A stretch of 64,000 nucleotides of DNA, from contig JAULSN010000002.1 in the NCBI GenBank assembly GCA_033439765.1, positions 4,030,001 to 4,094,000 of the forward strand, in the 5' to 3' direction. Below the pieces are notes generated by a model, which was given only the letters and a program-made list of their open reading frames with translations, did no database searches and was not told the DNA's origin. Positions 1 through 13,552 of this stretch are shown in pieces. A program made the translations under genes and the position numbers. Each line of letters begins with the position of its first letter. Position 1 is the stretch's first letter. The stretch comes from Lasiosphaeria ovina. Its lineage: Eukaryota > Ascomycota > Sordariomycetes > Sordariales > Lasiosphaeriaceae.

Positions 1-687
1 ACCGTAATACAGCAGCCAGTCCGGGCCGCTGCCAAGCTGGTAATCCCCCGAGAATGAATCGTGAATGCCCTAAAAAGGGAACTGCCAAAAAGGAAAAAAA
101 AAAAAAGAGACCACTACCGCCCACCAATCATTTGCCTACGCAGTGAACCACCGGCACCACCCTGTAAAGTCGAGACAGTAAGCAGTAGGAAGGTAGCCAA
201 ACAAATAAGGCAAAACACGAAAAGCAAGTTGCCGTGACCCAGATTCGCCAAATTGCGACCGAGATTCAATGTAATGCAGCCGAGCCTAGCTCCGATATCC
301 ACCATCTGTCCTTCATGAACGCCTGCCCGTGGACCATAACTGCCACACCACGTAGCCCCTCGGTCAGAGAAATGAAAATGCCTCTCTGGGGCCCTGGGAA
401 TTGTTTCCCACACAAACACGCAGCCGCCGGACTCGGTAATGCGGCGCCTGAATGAAATAAACCGCCCGGATCCATTGATATCGGAACTTTGTGTATGGAA
501 TTGTGTTCCCCGAGTTATGAGATACATGTTGATCTAAAGTGAACCCCTCTCACTCTGTCGGCCACCCGACACTGCTGTTTTCACCCACGAGGCGCAGGCG
601 GCATGTTTTTATCAAGTGTAACCCCTCCAGTTTAGTCGGGCAAACAGCACTTTGCGTACCGGCTTGAAACCAGCGACATCATCCTCG
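1..687. other. Left-edge intergenic sequence
   Basis: No recognisable gene. The open frames here are short and have the composition of random open frames; none shows a family motif or intron structure. The last part is probably the 3' flank of the minus-strand YDR124W-like gene that ends at 688. A run of A lies at about 91-106. Confidence 0.6.
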
Positions 688-2703
688 TTACTGGAGCGGG
701 CCCCGGTTCGGGGGTGCCATCTTCAGACCGCTGCTTGGCACTGCTCGTCCGTCGTGCGGTAGGTGAGGGAGATAGTTTGGGTAGCTCTGTCCCTGAGGAA
801 CGGGGGGTTGGCCAATACTACTGCTTCGAAACATGTTGGTGCTGTGAGGTAACTCATTAAAAGAGTATTGGTGGCTCTGGTTGATCGGAACGGCTTGTTG
901 CGGGACAAACGCCCCCGATGGCGGCTGCGGTGCTTGTTGATGTGGAGTAAAGGCATATAATGGCGCGTTTCCTGGAGCTGTTGTGGCTTGTTGCCAATGG
1001 CTAGAGTAAAGTCCAGCACCAGAGGGCCCGGGTAGCTCTGCTGGCGAGTTATACAAGGACTGCCGGCGACTCGAATCATGCGCGCTTGGTATCATGTCCT
1101 GCATCTGTATCGTGCCGTGTGTGTGAAGCGGCGCCTGCCCTCCAACCGGCATGCTCCCGCTCTCAACGTACGAGTGCTGTTCCGGGCCCAAGTCTGATGG
1201 CATTACTGGTGGCGGATACTGGATACCCCGGACGGGTATATCACTCATGAAGGAAGAAGCCCGAACATTGGTCGCTGGACTGTGGTCGTTTCCCGGGGCC
1301 GGCATCATGCTGTGAGGTGCAGTCGTCTTGGGGGGCGACACCCGGGAAGATGTGACAGAGTGGGCCTTCTCCTCCTCATCCTTGGACTGGGCAATATCGT
1401 CGTCCGACTGGTAGTTGTCTGGTATTTTATCATCTGCCATGACAAAGACTTCGGTATTTCCATCTGAAGGGGGTCAGTCGCCATTCACAAGCAAGCCTGA
1501 AGAGGGGGATTGTCGCTGACCTATCTCGCCGTTCTTGTACTGCTCCTCGACCTTGGCAACTTTAAATATCTCCTTCAAATAAGGCTTCTTCTTGGCATTG
1601 CCGGGTTTCTCCTTGTCGGCAAACCAGGTAGACAGCGCATCCATCGTCACATCCTCTAATTTGGCGACGTTAATGTCGAGCTTCTGAATGTCCTTGTGCT
1701 GTTTGGCATTGGGCTCGACGACCATGCGCAGAATGTGGTTCAGGAGATAGAGCCGCTCTGTTTCCGTGTTAGAGAGCGCACGCCGCTGCTCTTGCCGTCA
1801 GAGCCAGACTTACCTTTCTTCCACAGATGGTCCGGCTCCTTATGCCGAACCTTCTCGTCCTTGGTTGTGCCCCAAGGCTTCGGCCACCAATCTGGAGCTC
1901 TCTCGTCGCTTTGTGTGTAGGGGTTGTTGGACTGCTTCTTGGGTGCGATCGTCTTGACGAAAATCTTGGCAATAAGCTTGCAAGCTGTTTGCTGGCAATT
2001 CCTGAAGCGTTGGTCGTAGAAATTCCAAACTTCCTCAGAGTTGCCAATCTTGATGCCCTTCTTTGACGATACCATCACAGGTGGCTCATCGTCATCGAGA
2101 TCGCGTTGGTACACTTGCGCCCTTGGTCGTTTCCGGGTCGTCCGCCGCCCGCCTTCATCATCGAAAGGGTCTATCGCCTGAACACGGCGGCGGTCGTAAC
2201 TCCGACGGCCGGCGTAGTCTGGCCCGCTGGATTCGCGGTGATAAACATCTTCGTATGGGAATCCCGGGTCGTCCTGAAAAGAGCTCGCTGTTTGTTCCCA
2301 TGTCAACACACGATGATCGAGACGAAGCTCCATGCATCTTTCGCTTACCTGCTGCGCCTCGTCTTTGGTGATGCAAGAACCTATCCATGTCGAATATCTT
2401 GCGAATCTCAGATGTCTCCAGGCGTCTGGGACCTGAAAAGTATTGGTGGCTGCCATCGTCAAGGCGCGCAGCAAGAAAGTAATACTGGGCATTGATCTGA
2501 CATTGCTCTCGAAGCGCTCGGTCGATAGTCTGGAGACTGGTTAGCACAAGGGTGGGGGATATGCTGGATTTCATCTGCAGCCGTACAAGAGGAGGAGGCC
2601 TGATGGTTCCTAGTTCGTAGTAACGATCGTCATTTGGAGAATGTTCAGGAGCAGACCTGTCGTTCTGCCAATGCGGCCGTGGTTGCTGACCGCTCAAGAC
2701 CAT
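688..2703 (-). CDS. YDR124W-like (DUF2841) helical-bundle protein
   Basis: Four exons, complement(688..1463, 1521..1757, 1814..2287, 2349..2703), give 613 residues. The three introns (61, 56 and 57 nt) each restore the frame; the second recreates the motif KKERLYLLNH across the junction. Residues about 189-355 match the fungal YDR124W-like helical-bundle domain: a basic KKGIKIGN start, then DQRFRNCQQ, a Trp/Pro-rich DWWPKPWG segment, and a LRMVVEP...LSTWF region. The N-terminal part (about 1-185) is acidic and Arg-rich with a KRPRAQ stretch. The C-terminal 250 residues are Pro/Gln/Ser-rich and probably disordered. Family members are found in fungi and, to my knowledge, have no defined biochemical role; one relative lies in the Aspergillus fumigatus hrmA-associated subtelomeric cluster. 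The start at 2703 is the first Met of the open frame. Function is unknown; a nuclear role is only a guess from composition. Confidence 0.85.
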
Positions 2704-5153
2704 GGTTGCGGCTGGCTACGCGGAGACTAGAAGGTTAATTAGAACTCTGGCTTGTCGACTTTGTAACGGAAAGAGGCCCAGGCAATAAGTATGATCAGGA
2801 CTGCGAGCTGTCAAGGCTATATTCGACAAGGTGAAAATAGAGTGACGGAAGGGGAGCTGGGGAAGCTTATATCCGTCCAAGAAAGATGGCAGGTATCGTC
2901 AAGGGGGCCAGGTAAGTGAGACAGTTGTCGGGCACAGGGAAGTTATCCGAAATGTTCAAGACCCCCCCCCCCCCGACAAAGACGACGGCGTTCGAGCTAA
3001 GACGGCTCCTATCTGCACAAGCGGAGGCAGTACAGCATGCTGTTCCAATAGCCAGGCACGGTGCAAGGGGCAATGACCCAGCGACAGAAGAACAAGACAG
3101 GACCGGCCTAGTCAAGACTTGGGGGAGGCAAAGAGGACGGCCGAGGGCGTGCGCTGGAGGTCGCCGTATGCAACGGATACGTGCTTCCTGGTCGAGATGG
3201 AAACGGCACCGAGACCAAATAGGCCAGAGACTCTTGCTGATAGGCTGGGAACAACTTAAACCCTGCGAGCTGATCCAGACGGATACCGGGGCGCACCGGG
3301 AAACAAAGGAAGGCGACGGTGTGGCTGAGGGTGATCAGGCTTGAAGTGTTTGCAGGCCTGTTGAAATTATGGAAACGAGACGGCGAGATCGTGGCTTCAA
3401 ACCGACGGGTCAGCTGGTGGTTGTAAAGCTGAGCGGCAGGACCTTACAGTCCTCTTTGTCTCTCGTGCGGCTACGAGACATCTGGCAGTCCAGACTATCC
3501 ACGTGCTGGAGGTGCTGTTTCGCCTGGCCCCCACATGCGTCTCGACGTGGATGTACTGAAAGTGTGTTGAGGGCGCCCCCTATGTTGAAGTTGATATTGG
3601 GCCGGGCATGGGGGGGTTAGGGGAGTACGGCACTTTGGCTTGGTGGGGAGGATCCTTGAGCGCAAGAGACCTTGGGAGGAGAAGATGATCAGGCCGGAGA
3701 AGAGGAAGTGGTGAGGACAGTGACTATGGTGGGACAACACCAGCCAGAAAGCCGCTGCGGCACTGACGGAAAGAAAAACGGGGGTAGGCCGCCAGCTGTT
3801 TGATAGAGCCTGGACTGCAGGCGGGTGGCCCTTTGAGCAGACGGGGATAGTTAATTAGGTGTCCCGATGGCAACGGAAGAACGCAGGTGAGGTGGAGACG
3901 TTTAAGAGCTGGCCCGGAAGCCCTGGCCGTGCAAGACGTGGGACGATGTCCAGGTCAAAGTTGTCGAGACAATCGAGGGTGCAAGTTGGTGTCACGCCTC
4001 ATGCTAGCTACTAAAGGACGTCCTTAATCCCTTTTCTCTCAGGCACTGTCGACCCTTCTTCTTTCGATCCGCGACAGTCTGACCTCAGAAGTCAAGACTC
4101 GTTAACCAACCAACGGCCAAGCGAGGGAAAGACGATCGTTTTCGCCGCTGCTAAGGCGACAATGGATCGTTGAGGGCCAGGAAAACGAGGCGACTCTTGT
4201 CGGTGTTGCTGCTGCAGTCGGGGGTTGTGGACGACTACGTATCCGGACGGGCAACACGTCAAGGTGGGGGTTCCGTTCGAATTGGCCTAGCGATCCAGGC
4301 TGGATGGGTGAGGTGCGAGGACGGGACTATCAAGGAATAACGACGCGCGTGGGCTCATGCAAGAATTGGGCTCACGGCCACGAGAGCTGGGTGGGCATGG
4401 AAGTCTGATCTGAAAAGGCGGGAGTCGTAAAACAAAATATAGTAAAAGAAGTACTGAGCACTCGGGACCCTTGTCAAGGAGGCTAAGGAGGAGCTGCTGC
4501 GCTAAAGATAAGGCTTGAGGGACGAAGCCCGGGGTAAAAAAAACCACGATGATGGATCCTCGCCTGCCAAAACTAGAAGCCGCAGGAGGAAGCAAAGCAA
4601 GACGAGGAACTTGCAGACGACTGCAGACAGACGATTCGGACAAAATACACAGCACGACAGACACACCACGCCGCGCCACTCCACTCAACGGCGAATACGG
4701 CCGAAGACGAGGACAGCGCACAAGAAGAGAGGTGTGCTCGCTCACGGACCCGAATCCCGCGTCGTCGACTGGCTCAGCGTCCGGCGGGCAGCAGGGAGCC
4801 AAGACCAAGAGCAAGGAGTAGACGAGACGAGACGAGCAAGTAAGTCGAAAGAGGCAAGCAGGGCTGCAGGCAGGCCGTCGAGGCCTATGGAGCGCGACTC
4901 GACAGGACCTTGAGAGGCAGCGTTGTACTGTATCTGGAAGTACTCCGTACTGGGGGGTGTGTGCGTACGGGCTCCGTAAATAAGTGCAACGACACTTATC
5001 CATCCACGCCGGCAGGTCATGGGCTCACGAACGCCCACCGGCCTATATGTACGAATACATACGGTATTGAAAATGTACAGTGTACATACGTACATGTACA
5101 TACCGACCTACATACCGCGAGGACAGTACGTACGAGGTAGTGCGAAGTGCCAT

Positions 5154-5192
5154 TGCCAGTGCCAGTGCCAGTGCCAGTGCCAGTGCCAGTGC
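5154..5192. repeat. (TGCCAG)n hexamer tandem repeat
   Basis: About 6.5 perfect copies of TGCCAG, followed about 390 bp later (5579-5610) by related GTGCCAGT/GTGTGCCA words. No gene overlaps it. Confidence 0.95.
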
Positions 5193-8100
5193 GGATGGAG
5201 GCCAGCACAAGCCCAGCCAGGGCAGCGTGCGACGGATGCAATGCCACGACCCCGCCGCGACGATACCGATACAGCCGGCAGACGAGGTACAGAAAGGTAT
5301 GTAGGTAGGGGGTAGACGCCGGTCGGCCGTGGAGGAGCCAGCCAGGCTTGTTGCTTGTCTTGTCCAGCGTCTACCCCCCAGCTCTGTTGGCCCAACCCAG
5401 GTGCTTGGATGCAGTGCAGGAGGAACCAGCTAGGTATCGTGCATGTAGAGACCACCAGAGCCGGAGCCAGAGACAATCACCAGAGGAGTGGACCAGGGTC
5501 GCCGGGCGCCCGCCTCTCTAGCCTCATCTCTTTTCGTGCTCTTTTGCTGAGTCCCGACCCGACTTGTCGAGGCGAGGTGCCAGTGTGTGCCAGTCAGTGT
5601 GTGCCAATGTGTGCGCGAGCGCACGAGCGAAGGCGACGGTGAGACTGCCCCCCCCGCCACCAATGACACCAATGCTCGCCGCCATGCTCTCATGCAAACC
5701 TGCGAAGCCAAACCCAAGGTGGACTTGAAAATCGGCGATTGGCGAGCACTGGGTTTCGCCAACAGCACCACCCCCTCGAGCAGTAGAAAACGTTGGCTCA
5801 TTAAAGTTGCATTGGACGCCCAAATGTACGAAATTGCCAAGGAGACTGAAAGAAAGAAACAGTTAAAGGTGTAGCTTCCCTTCGATGGCAGGTACCTAAT
5901 ACCTTGGCAGGCCGGGATGGAGGCGACAAAGACGACTGGAGCTTGACAAACGACGACTATTTCGCAATAACGATGAGCACGATGCCGGGATTGACGCCGA
6001 CGGCAATGACAACGACGGAGGGCCCTGACGAACCGGAACGCTGCAGCAAAAACGCGGTTTGCATTATGTGTGGGAGGACCACCCTTGTCGTCGACAAGGG
6101 GCCGAACTGGGGAGCGCTTTCTTCAGCGTGGACAGAGAGCCGCTGTGCCCCACCATTTACACTACCGTGCCTCCACGACGCGCCTTCCCTGGGGTCTGTG
6201 TCCTTCCGTTGACTCCAGGGCTTGCGTGTCCGTACGCACTGTGCAGTTTGGAGGGAAGTCTCGACTCAAACGCGAAAGCAAAAGATGGAAGTTGCGCGGG
6301 CATGATTCAGACTGCTCCGTAGTAATTCGTCAGTACCTGCCTGCCTGGCTTAACTCTCCCGTTTCTCCTCACTGTCCGGACTTCCCTCCCTCGTATTATC
6401 ATCCTCAGTTTTGTCTCCTCGGCCTTGCTTCCCCGAGCTCGGCATCCAGGACGGGACTACTCAGAACTGAACAGTGGCCCACTCCCCTTTTGTCAAGTTG
6501 TCTACCTTTCTATTTATTGCCTTTTCAGGGCGCCAAGCATTCTTTCGGAAACTGTAAAGAATCCTCTTATTATCCCGTAACGCTGCTAGCTATCGTCTGG
6601 TTCTATTCTGTTTCTTTCTTTCCACCTGGCAGGCCCATCCACATGCCCGCCGACCCCAAATAATAGGTAGCTATCCGTACTTAGTATGTAGTAGGCAGGC
6701 ACAAGAGTTCAGCTGAGCTGAGCTGCCGCACGCACGGCATGCTTCGGGCAATCAGCTTCTAGAATGGGTATGTGGCGAGCAGTGACTACCGACTACAAGC
6801 CAACCGCAGCTGTGGTCAAGATGTCGACCGACCAACAAGACCTGGCAGCTGAGAAGACGTGGAACTAGTCCGCTTGGTTGGTTGGCTCGACTGGTTTGCT
6901 CGGCTCAGTTTGACATCCTCAACACTTTTTGCTACCTGCATTGCTGCAGCCCCTATTAAATGCTGGCAGCAGCAGCAAGCAGCAGCATCCAGACAACGGG
7001 CATTCCTGAGTGGACGAGGCAGCGACGACGACGACGATGACGATGACCTTGATGGTGATGATGGAGGGCCCAAGGTGTTTGCCTTGGTTGTTTGGTCTGG
7101 CGCGTCAGCCACTCGAAGCAGCTCCCCCAGACTGCATGCAGCTGATCCCTGCTGAGAGCCCATCCGAGATCTAGATTAATAGCTACCTTAGCATGCTTGA
7201 AGTCGCTATTGGCCCTGCGGAAAACGATCGCCAACTTGCTGTTCAAGCCTTCACATCGCCGTGAGGACTATGGATACCTTAGCCATTCACTTCGGGCCTG
7301 CGCGTTCCACCCGTCCAAGAGTCGGCACAAGCTACAGCGGGTGGCTGTGTTGATGATAGGAGGCGTTGGGGCCGGCGGTGAGTCCGAGTCCCGCCTCGTG
7401 GCCGATATTCTGCGAAATACCCGGCGGTTGGACCCTTTGAGTTGTTTGGCGGAGACCAACCTGCCTCCTCCTCGCCACAGACAGAGGCAGGATCCTGATG
7501 GCGCAACGCCGATCACCTGGCCCCGGCATAGATGCCCATGTCTCCCGTCTGTCGACCAGGAAGCCTTAGAAGCCAGCGAACGCCCATTGACAAGGTCATT
7601 TGGACTGGGCTGGATAGGATGGGACGCCGGTACTTCACACTGATTCCCGGAACATGCCGCTCGAAATACCTATTCGATCCTTCAACGCTCACTTGTAGTA
7701 TACAAGGTAAGGAATTTCTTGGAGTGGCCCCTGCTTGTCTGGGGAGGAACTGGACAACCAGGTAACCCGATTTATGGATACATACAATACAGCCTCGTGA
7801 CTGGTACGCTCCTCTTGCCTGCCTGATGGTGTGGGTGTGAGGGTTGAAATACACAAGATCTGTACATGAATGTTTTTACCATACCCATGGTGCGAATTGC
7901 TGCGTGTAACAGAGAACTACCTACGTTTCCTAAGGTACCTACCTACCTTACCTTTGGTACATACCCAAGGGAGGCAAGGTAGCTCCCAGTCACCATTCTG
8001 GACAGCGGGACGGTGCGTTGCGGGAAAACGGGCCGCCCAAGGCTCATGACTAACAAGATTTATCAAGATCAACAAGACTAACAAGATGACGAGCAATCCA

Positions 8101-9403
8101 ACAACCCGGAAGAAGACCTGTCAACTCAGCGAGAGGCCAGAGCTCGCAGAAAGGAGACTGGCTGTTGGTCTTTAGCGATCAGCGCCCTCCGAAACCCGAA
8201 CCATATAACGAAAATTCGGGGTACATACGCACTTCCAAGACACGGCAGAACAGCAGGACTGACTTGATTAATATTGGGGTGAAGCGTGGGGGACACTGAG
8301 AGCATGCCCCCAGGCCACACGGGATATATCTGTCCTGCAATGGGTTTTCCAATGTCCGCCGAGACAAGCACGGCATCGAAGCCCGCGCCGGCACGCCCAT
8401 GTTCCAGCTTAGTGTGCGGGCATGGAGAGCGGAGTATTCCGAACTGCAACGGACTCTATCTTGTACCTGGCCGTAAAAGCATATCTGGAGTCCTGGACTG
8501 GGCAGTGTGCATGCGGAGTGATGAGAGGCCAGGATTAGCATCCGCTGCTCGAGAGCTACTCCGTACCTTGGCAGCGATGTCGTCCAACAACCAGCACACC
8601 TCAGCTCGCTGTTCAGGCTTTGCATAATGAAGAGGGGAGTTGTTGGCTCTTGGCTCTGCTTCGCAGGTTCAAACAAAGATGCATCTCAACCAACTCGCCT
8701 TGGCCAACCCCGGCGTGTCTGGGTATATAATAGGTAAGTACACCGCACCTTCTGCGGGTCTCGAGCCTAACTCGAGGTACACAGTAGGTACGAGCATGGC
8801 AGTGTTTTTGCAGCCGTTGGTTCGAGGCTACGTAGTAGGCTTGAATTTGGAATCAACTCGCCAGCGCCGTTCTCAGTTGTAAGCGAGGGAATTAGTCAGG
8901 ACTGAATCTCCGGGGCGGCCAGACCAGGGTCGGGAATGATGGGGTGGAATTCTGAACTCCGTGAATCCCGGTGCCCCTTTCTCGATAGCGGGATAAATAG
9001 TTTAGAGTTTGCCTGGCTACCTTACCTTATACCCTCAGGTTGACCGCCGTTGGTGCTTTATTAATTATTAATGACCTCAATGGCGAGGAGTGGCCGTGAG
9101 ACAGGCAGTTCGCTCCTGCCAGTCCAGTATTCAAGTTGCAGGTCCAGTTTGTCGACGTCCATCGTTCCTCCCCCCACCCTCCCGGATTCCGGCATCCACA
9201 TTGCACCTACCTTACCTATCCACCACATCCAAACCACGGCGTTGCGGCGCAATCTGGTCGCCGTTGCGTTTCGCTGCTCTCCCGCCCTCGCATTCTGGTG
9301 GGTAAGAGAGATCTAAGACGACCATGGGATGACGTCTGCAGGACCTGCCCAATTTTCTGCCAATGCAGATCACTGGTCCCGCACTTAAGTCCGCAACTCT
9401 TGA

Positions 9404-9425
9404 GGCCCAGGCCTAGGCCTGGGCC
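9404..9425. repeat. Perfect 22-bp GC-rich palindrome
   Basis: Two 11-bp arms meet without a spacer at a central CCTAGG. Each arm contains GGCCCAGGCC. It lies inside the gene-free region. Confidence 0.95.
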
Positions 9426-10442
9426 CTTTCCGGGCACGAACGAGGGCAAAGACGAAGTTTGAACTTCATCCGCTAACGTATGTACAGCAATCTGGACGGT
9501 CTTGGGTTGACACGCTTCAGACTTCCAGGGCCATATATTTTCATGATAACTGCTCAGTTTGGATTGGAAGATTGCAGGAAGAAACCAAACAGTCGGGAGC
9601 GGAGATGGCTTTCACCCCTCTTCCCCACCTCTTTTCCCCCCAATCGTCCCCGACCACGGTGTGCACTGGAGAGCTGAAGTCGGATGGTTCCAACGACATG
9701 GAACTTTCAGCTAGGCCTGCTCCAGGACTTGGTCCAGGCTACTGGGCACCCGCACGAAGAGAGGAAGAGACCATGAACCGACAAATTTCTGTTTCACCCT
9801 CCTGCAGCGCCTACCTCCCGCCGTCTCTGGTCAATAATCTCGAGCGTCATGTCGAAAAGTCGATCCGCAAACCTGGTTGAGTGGTTTCGCCCCCATTTCC
9901 CCATGTCTGGACTGAACGTCAGCACACTCGGATAACGCCCTGTTTCATTTCCGCATCCCTTTCGGCTCCGCTTCCGGCACTCCCCTGTCTGGATGGTGCC
10001 TGCTGCTTGTCAGCTTGTAGCCAGCCTGTTTGCTGTGAAGGGAAGTCCTGTTTTGGACATCCGGGATGCCCTCCGGAACAGCTGGCTGGAGGTTGAAGAC
10101 TCCAAACCACATGGGCGTCCAGGTGGGGCATCAAAAGATGCACTCGCGTCTCGGATCGAGTCTTGGAAGTTGAGCCATCCAATCTTCTGGGCATCTTTTG
10201 TCATTATTGACGGCGTTGTTGAGATTCGGTAGGTCATCCACTTGATCAATTTGACAGGAAGCGACAGCCGCAATCTCGGGGAATGGAAGCCATCTTTCCC
10301 AAGATCCCGGGCCTCGGTTCCTAACCTCGAGTCTCACGTCTTGCGTACTCTCTCTCTCACACTCTCTCTGGCTTCAGCGAACAAGGTCGGTATCAGCAAG
10401 ACCTAGCTGCCCAGACAAATACCGGTGCTTCTCGACCATCGT

Positions 10443-10505
10443 GTATGTATGTATGTATGTATGTATGTATGTATGTATGTATGTATGTATGTATGTATGT
10501 ATGTA
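10443..10505. repeat. (GTAT)n microsatellite
   Basis: About 15-16 uninterrupted GTAT units. It produces artefactual Met-Tyr-Val-Cys or His-Thr-Tyr-Ile open frames on the two strands, which should not be annotated as proteins. A shorter GTAT run lies within intron 2 of the ECM15-like gene (about 49227-49250). Confidence 0.97.
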
Positions 10506-13480
10506 CAGTACTGCAACCAGTTGAGACATATAGGTATTGGCACAGTATGCTGGACGGGGCTGGCCACACGGCACCAAGTTGCAACAGAGCACCCAGTGGA
10601 GAAGCTCTGCGCATCAAATAATACACGTGCTGGAACTCGTCGGCACAGTTGCCCACGCAGGTCAGAAAGGAGCAATCAATCCCGACACAACCAGCTATCG
10701 AAATGGCTTTTTCGTTGTCCGCTGTCACACCAACTGCCACCCTTTCAGAAGCAGGCTTGTCGTCCAGTCCTCCTGCGCAGTATGCCCCTGCAAACCAATG
10801 TTAAGTTCTCACCCAGAACCAAGTGGTCCTCGATTGCGATGCGGCCCGACCATTTCCATCTCACCTCACCCGAAGGTCCTCGATGCAACACCGCAATGCT
10901 GGCAATGCTGGTTGTTGCCAGCGGATTGATGGGATTACGGATTCTTTCGGTATTAATGTCTCTGATCACTTATGGATTACTGTGTAGACCCCCGACCCAT
11001 TATCGCAGGTCTGCTTTCAAGGCTTCAGTCAAGACGGTAGCTGGCTTCTGGCCAGCTGCACACAGAGTCTTATTTGTTGTATTGCGCGCCGCCGCGCCAT
11101 GGGGAGTAAGACGACGTCGAGCAGTGAGCCACCGGAACCTTTCAGTTGCTGCTTCCAGCCCAAACGAATTTGGACCCCTCCTTTGCGAGCGCCGCCCCCG
11201 GACTTGTCGTACCTCGAGCTGGGTCTGATAGGGCGCTGCCGCCGTCGACCCAGAAAAGCCTGGGTCGCACAGCATCTTCCTTCCGGTCCGACAAGGAGGT
11301 CACTCTAACCCCCTTTTAGTTTGTCACGCAGGTGTGGACTGCATCCGCTGCCTCCAAGTTCTAGTGACTTGTGCGCCATCGTTTTTGTGGAGAATTCCAT
11401 GACGGCTCTTTGGCCCGCTGCCACCGCCACTACGGTGTCTATCGATTTTCCCATCTCCGGAGAATGTACGTCCCGGTCGACAGTAACGACTTTGATTCAT
11501 CGGAGTGGGGACAAGAAAAGATGCCTGCCCGGGGCCGAGCTATTTGGAAAACTACCTAGCCCACTAGTTGCGGTGCCGCTCTTGGCACGGAGTCTTGGCC
11601 GAGGTCTAACAGCGCCATGGTTTGCTTCCTATGAAGGATCAGCCAGGCCCGTTGCTAAGTTTAGTCGGTGGTAATGTCAGTGGTCTGGTCGGACTTCCTA
11701 TTTCTATTACACCATAGGCCAAGTGGCTTCCTAGGCGCACACATGGTGGTTGCGTCGGCCAGGTAGCTGGTATTCCTATGCGCACCTCGACCCCGTCCAC
11801 GTCTGCATCATGGGGAAATCACACCCACTCAACGCGCTGCGCCGCCGCCTTGGTTCGCCATGGAACCTCAAGCTACCGGTGTGAACCGGCTGCCGTCAAA
11901 GCTCGCACGCATACCGTGTCGTCGTCTATTTTGGCACTCGGAGTGCCGCTGGAGTCGTCCAATCTCCATAGAATCGCATACGCACCGTGCAGCTGGCGAG
12001 TTTCGGTTCACCTCCACATTTGTGATGAGAACACGGCAGGCATCTCTTGGGACGGATGGGTAACAACGGGCTCGAGCAATTCTACATGCCTGGTACTTGC
12101 CCAGCCGCAGATGCGCCGAGGCCAAGTCAACAACAGATTGCTCGAAATGGGTGATTGATGACATAGCCGCATCAGGTTACTCTACACGTACTTGCCGACG
12201 GGAACGCGAACTGAACTGATTGCACCGTCAGATGTCGGATTACGTGTTCGGCGATAATTTGAACCTCGGGCGTGCGACGTACTTACTTCTCCCCACACTT
12301 GCTCGTTGGCCGCTCATCGTCAACCACCTCGTTTCTTCAAGACCAGCTCCCGCTGTTCAAGGGTTTCCCGCGCGGTAGAGAAGCCCCTCAAAGCCAATCT
12401 GGGAAATAAATTCCGTGGCTAAAAGGCACCCTGAGCTCCTTGCAGTTGCCAGTTCGTGTTTCCCGTCAGCCGAGCGTAATGGCTTTTGTGTCACCTCTGT
12501 GTAACTTCAAATACACAGAACCTGAAATGCCGTCGAGTTGGTTCGGCCGCGGCCCCCTTCCCCTCAACCAAGTCCAAAGCGTCGTCCCCCTTTTGGGGGC
12601 GTTAATCGAAGAAGCTCTCTTGGCCTTCGGTTCTGCGTTGTTGTCACCTAATCAACCACCGCCCCGTGCTGTGCCGCCACGCCTTGGGGGAGAGAAAAAG
12701 ATGGGCCAAGTTTTTGGTTTTCACCCTTCCCGCTCTCCGGCCTATCGCTATCTCCCGAGAGTCCCAGCACCTGGGCCAAGCCCTAGCTAACACTGCAGCC
12801 ATGGGGCGTAGCAGTCTGTCAAAAAAAGTCTGGAGACGAGACAGTTCAGCTAATAACCCATACCCAAGGCCCCCAACTTCGGACGCAATAAGCGTCCTGG
12901 CTGGGTACACGGCCCTCGCTTCTAGGCGGTAGAGTTCCTTCTCTTCTTCCCTTGGGTTCTCTTCCCTTATTCCATTACACACACACTCGCCCCCCTCTCC
13001 CACGACGTAAGCCGCCAGTATCTTACCTTATCTTGTCCCCAACTAAAAAAGCCGGCGCCGCCGCCTTGCAGCGGCATCTGGCCCTGTCAAGCAAGGAAGC
13101 AAAAATGGAGGTGGGTTGGAGAGTATACGCCCGTTGCTACATCAAGTAATCAACCCGTCCTGTGCCTCGCGTGGGCCGCGAGAGAATTGGATAAAAGAGG
13201 GTTGGGAGGGCCGAAGGAACTTGTTCTTGGTCGCCGAGTAGGCATATGTCGCTTATTCACTCGCCAGTTTGAGGATGCCCCCCTCCCTGATAATATCAAG
13301 TTGGTGGATACACGGCAGCCAAAGTTGATCACGAGTTTGCTCACGGTACATGAATCAAGGTTGCAGTCGCCCACATCTTTTATTTTTCTCTCTTTTTGCG
13401 AGAAAACATATCGCTTAGGTGATGCCAAAAAGAGTTACCCGCTTTCTCCCCACCCAAACGGGGAGGAGGACAGACAGAGG

Positions 13481-13552
13481 AGAAAGTAGAGAGAAAGTAG
13501 AGAGAAAGTAGAGAGAAAGTAGAGAGAAAGTAGAGAGAAAGTAGAGAGAAAG
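13481..13552. repeat. 11-bp minisatellite AGAAAGTAGAG
   Basis: Six identical 11-bp units plus six bases of a seventh. It sits about 270 bp beyond the ABCC stop codon. On the transcribed strand of that gene it would read as a pyrimidine-rich CTCTACTTTCT array, possibly within the 3' UTR. Confidence 0.95.

Noticed and set aside
114..527. 137-codon minus-strand open frame
   Set aside because: No motif, no intron partner, overlaps other open frames in the same place; composition looks random.
4287..5003. 238-codon minus-strand open frame
   Set aside because: Cys/Leu/Arg/Ser-rich translation typical of a GC-balanced random frame; no family similarity recognised.
10425..11228. 267-codon plus-strand open frame beginning in the GTAT repeat
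   Set aside because: Its start is the GTAT microsatellite and the remainder has no domain motif or splice structure.
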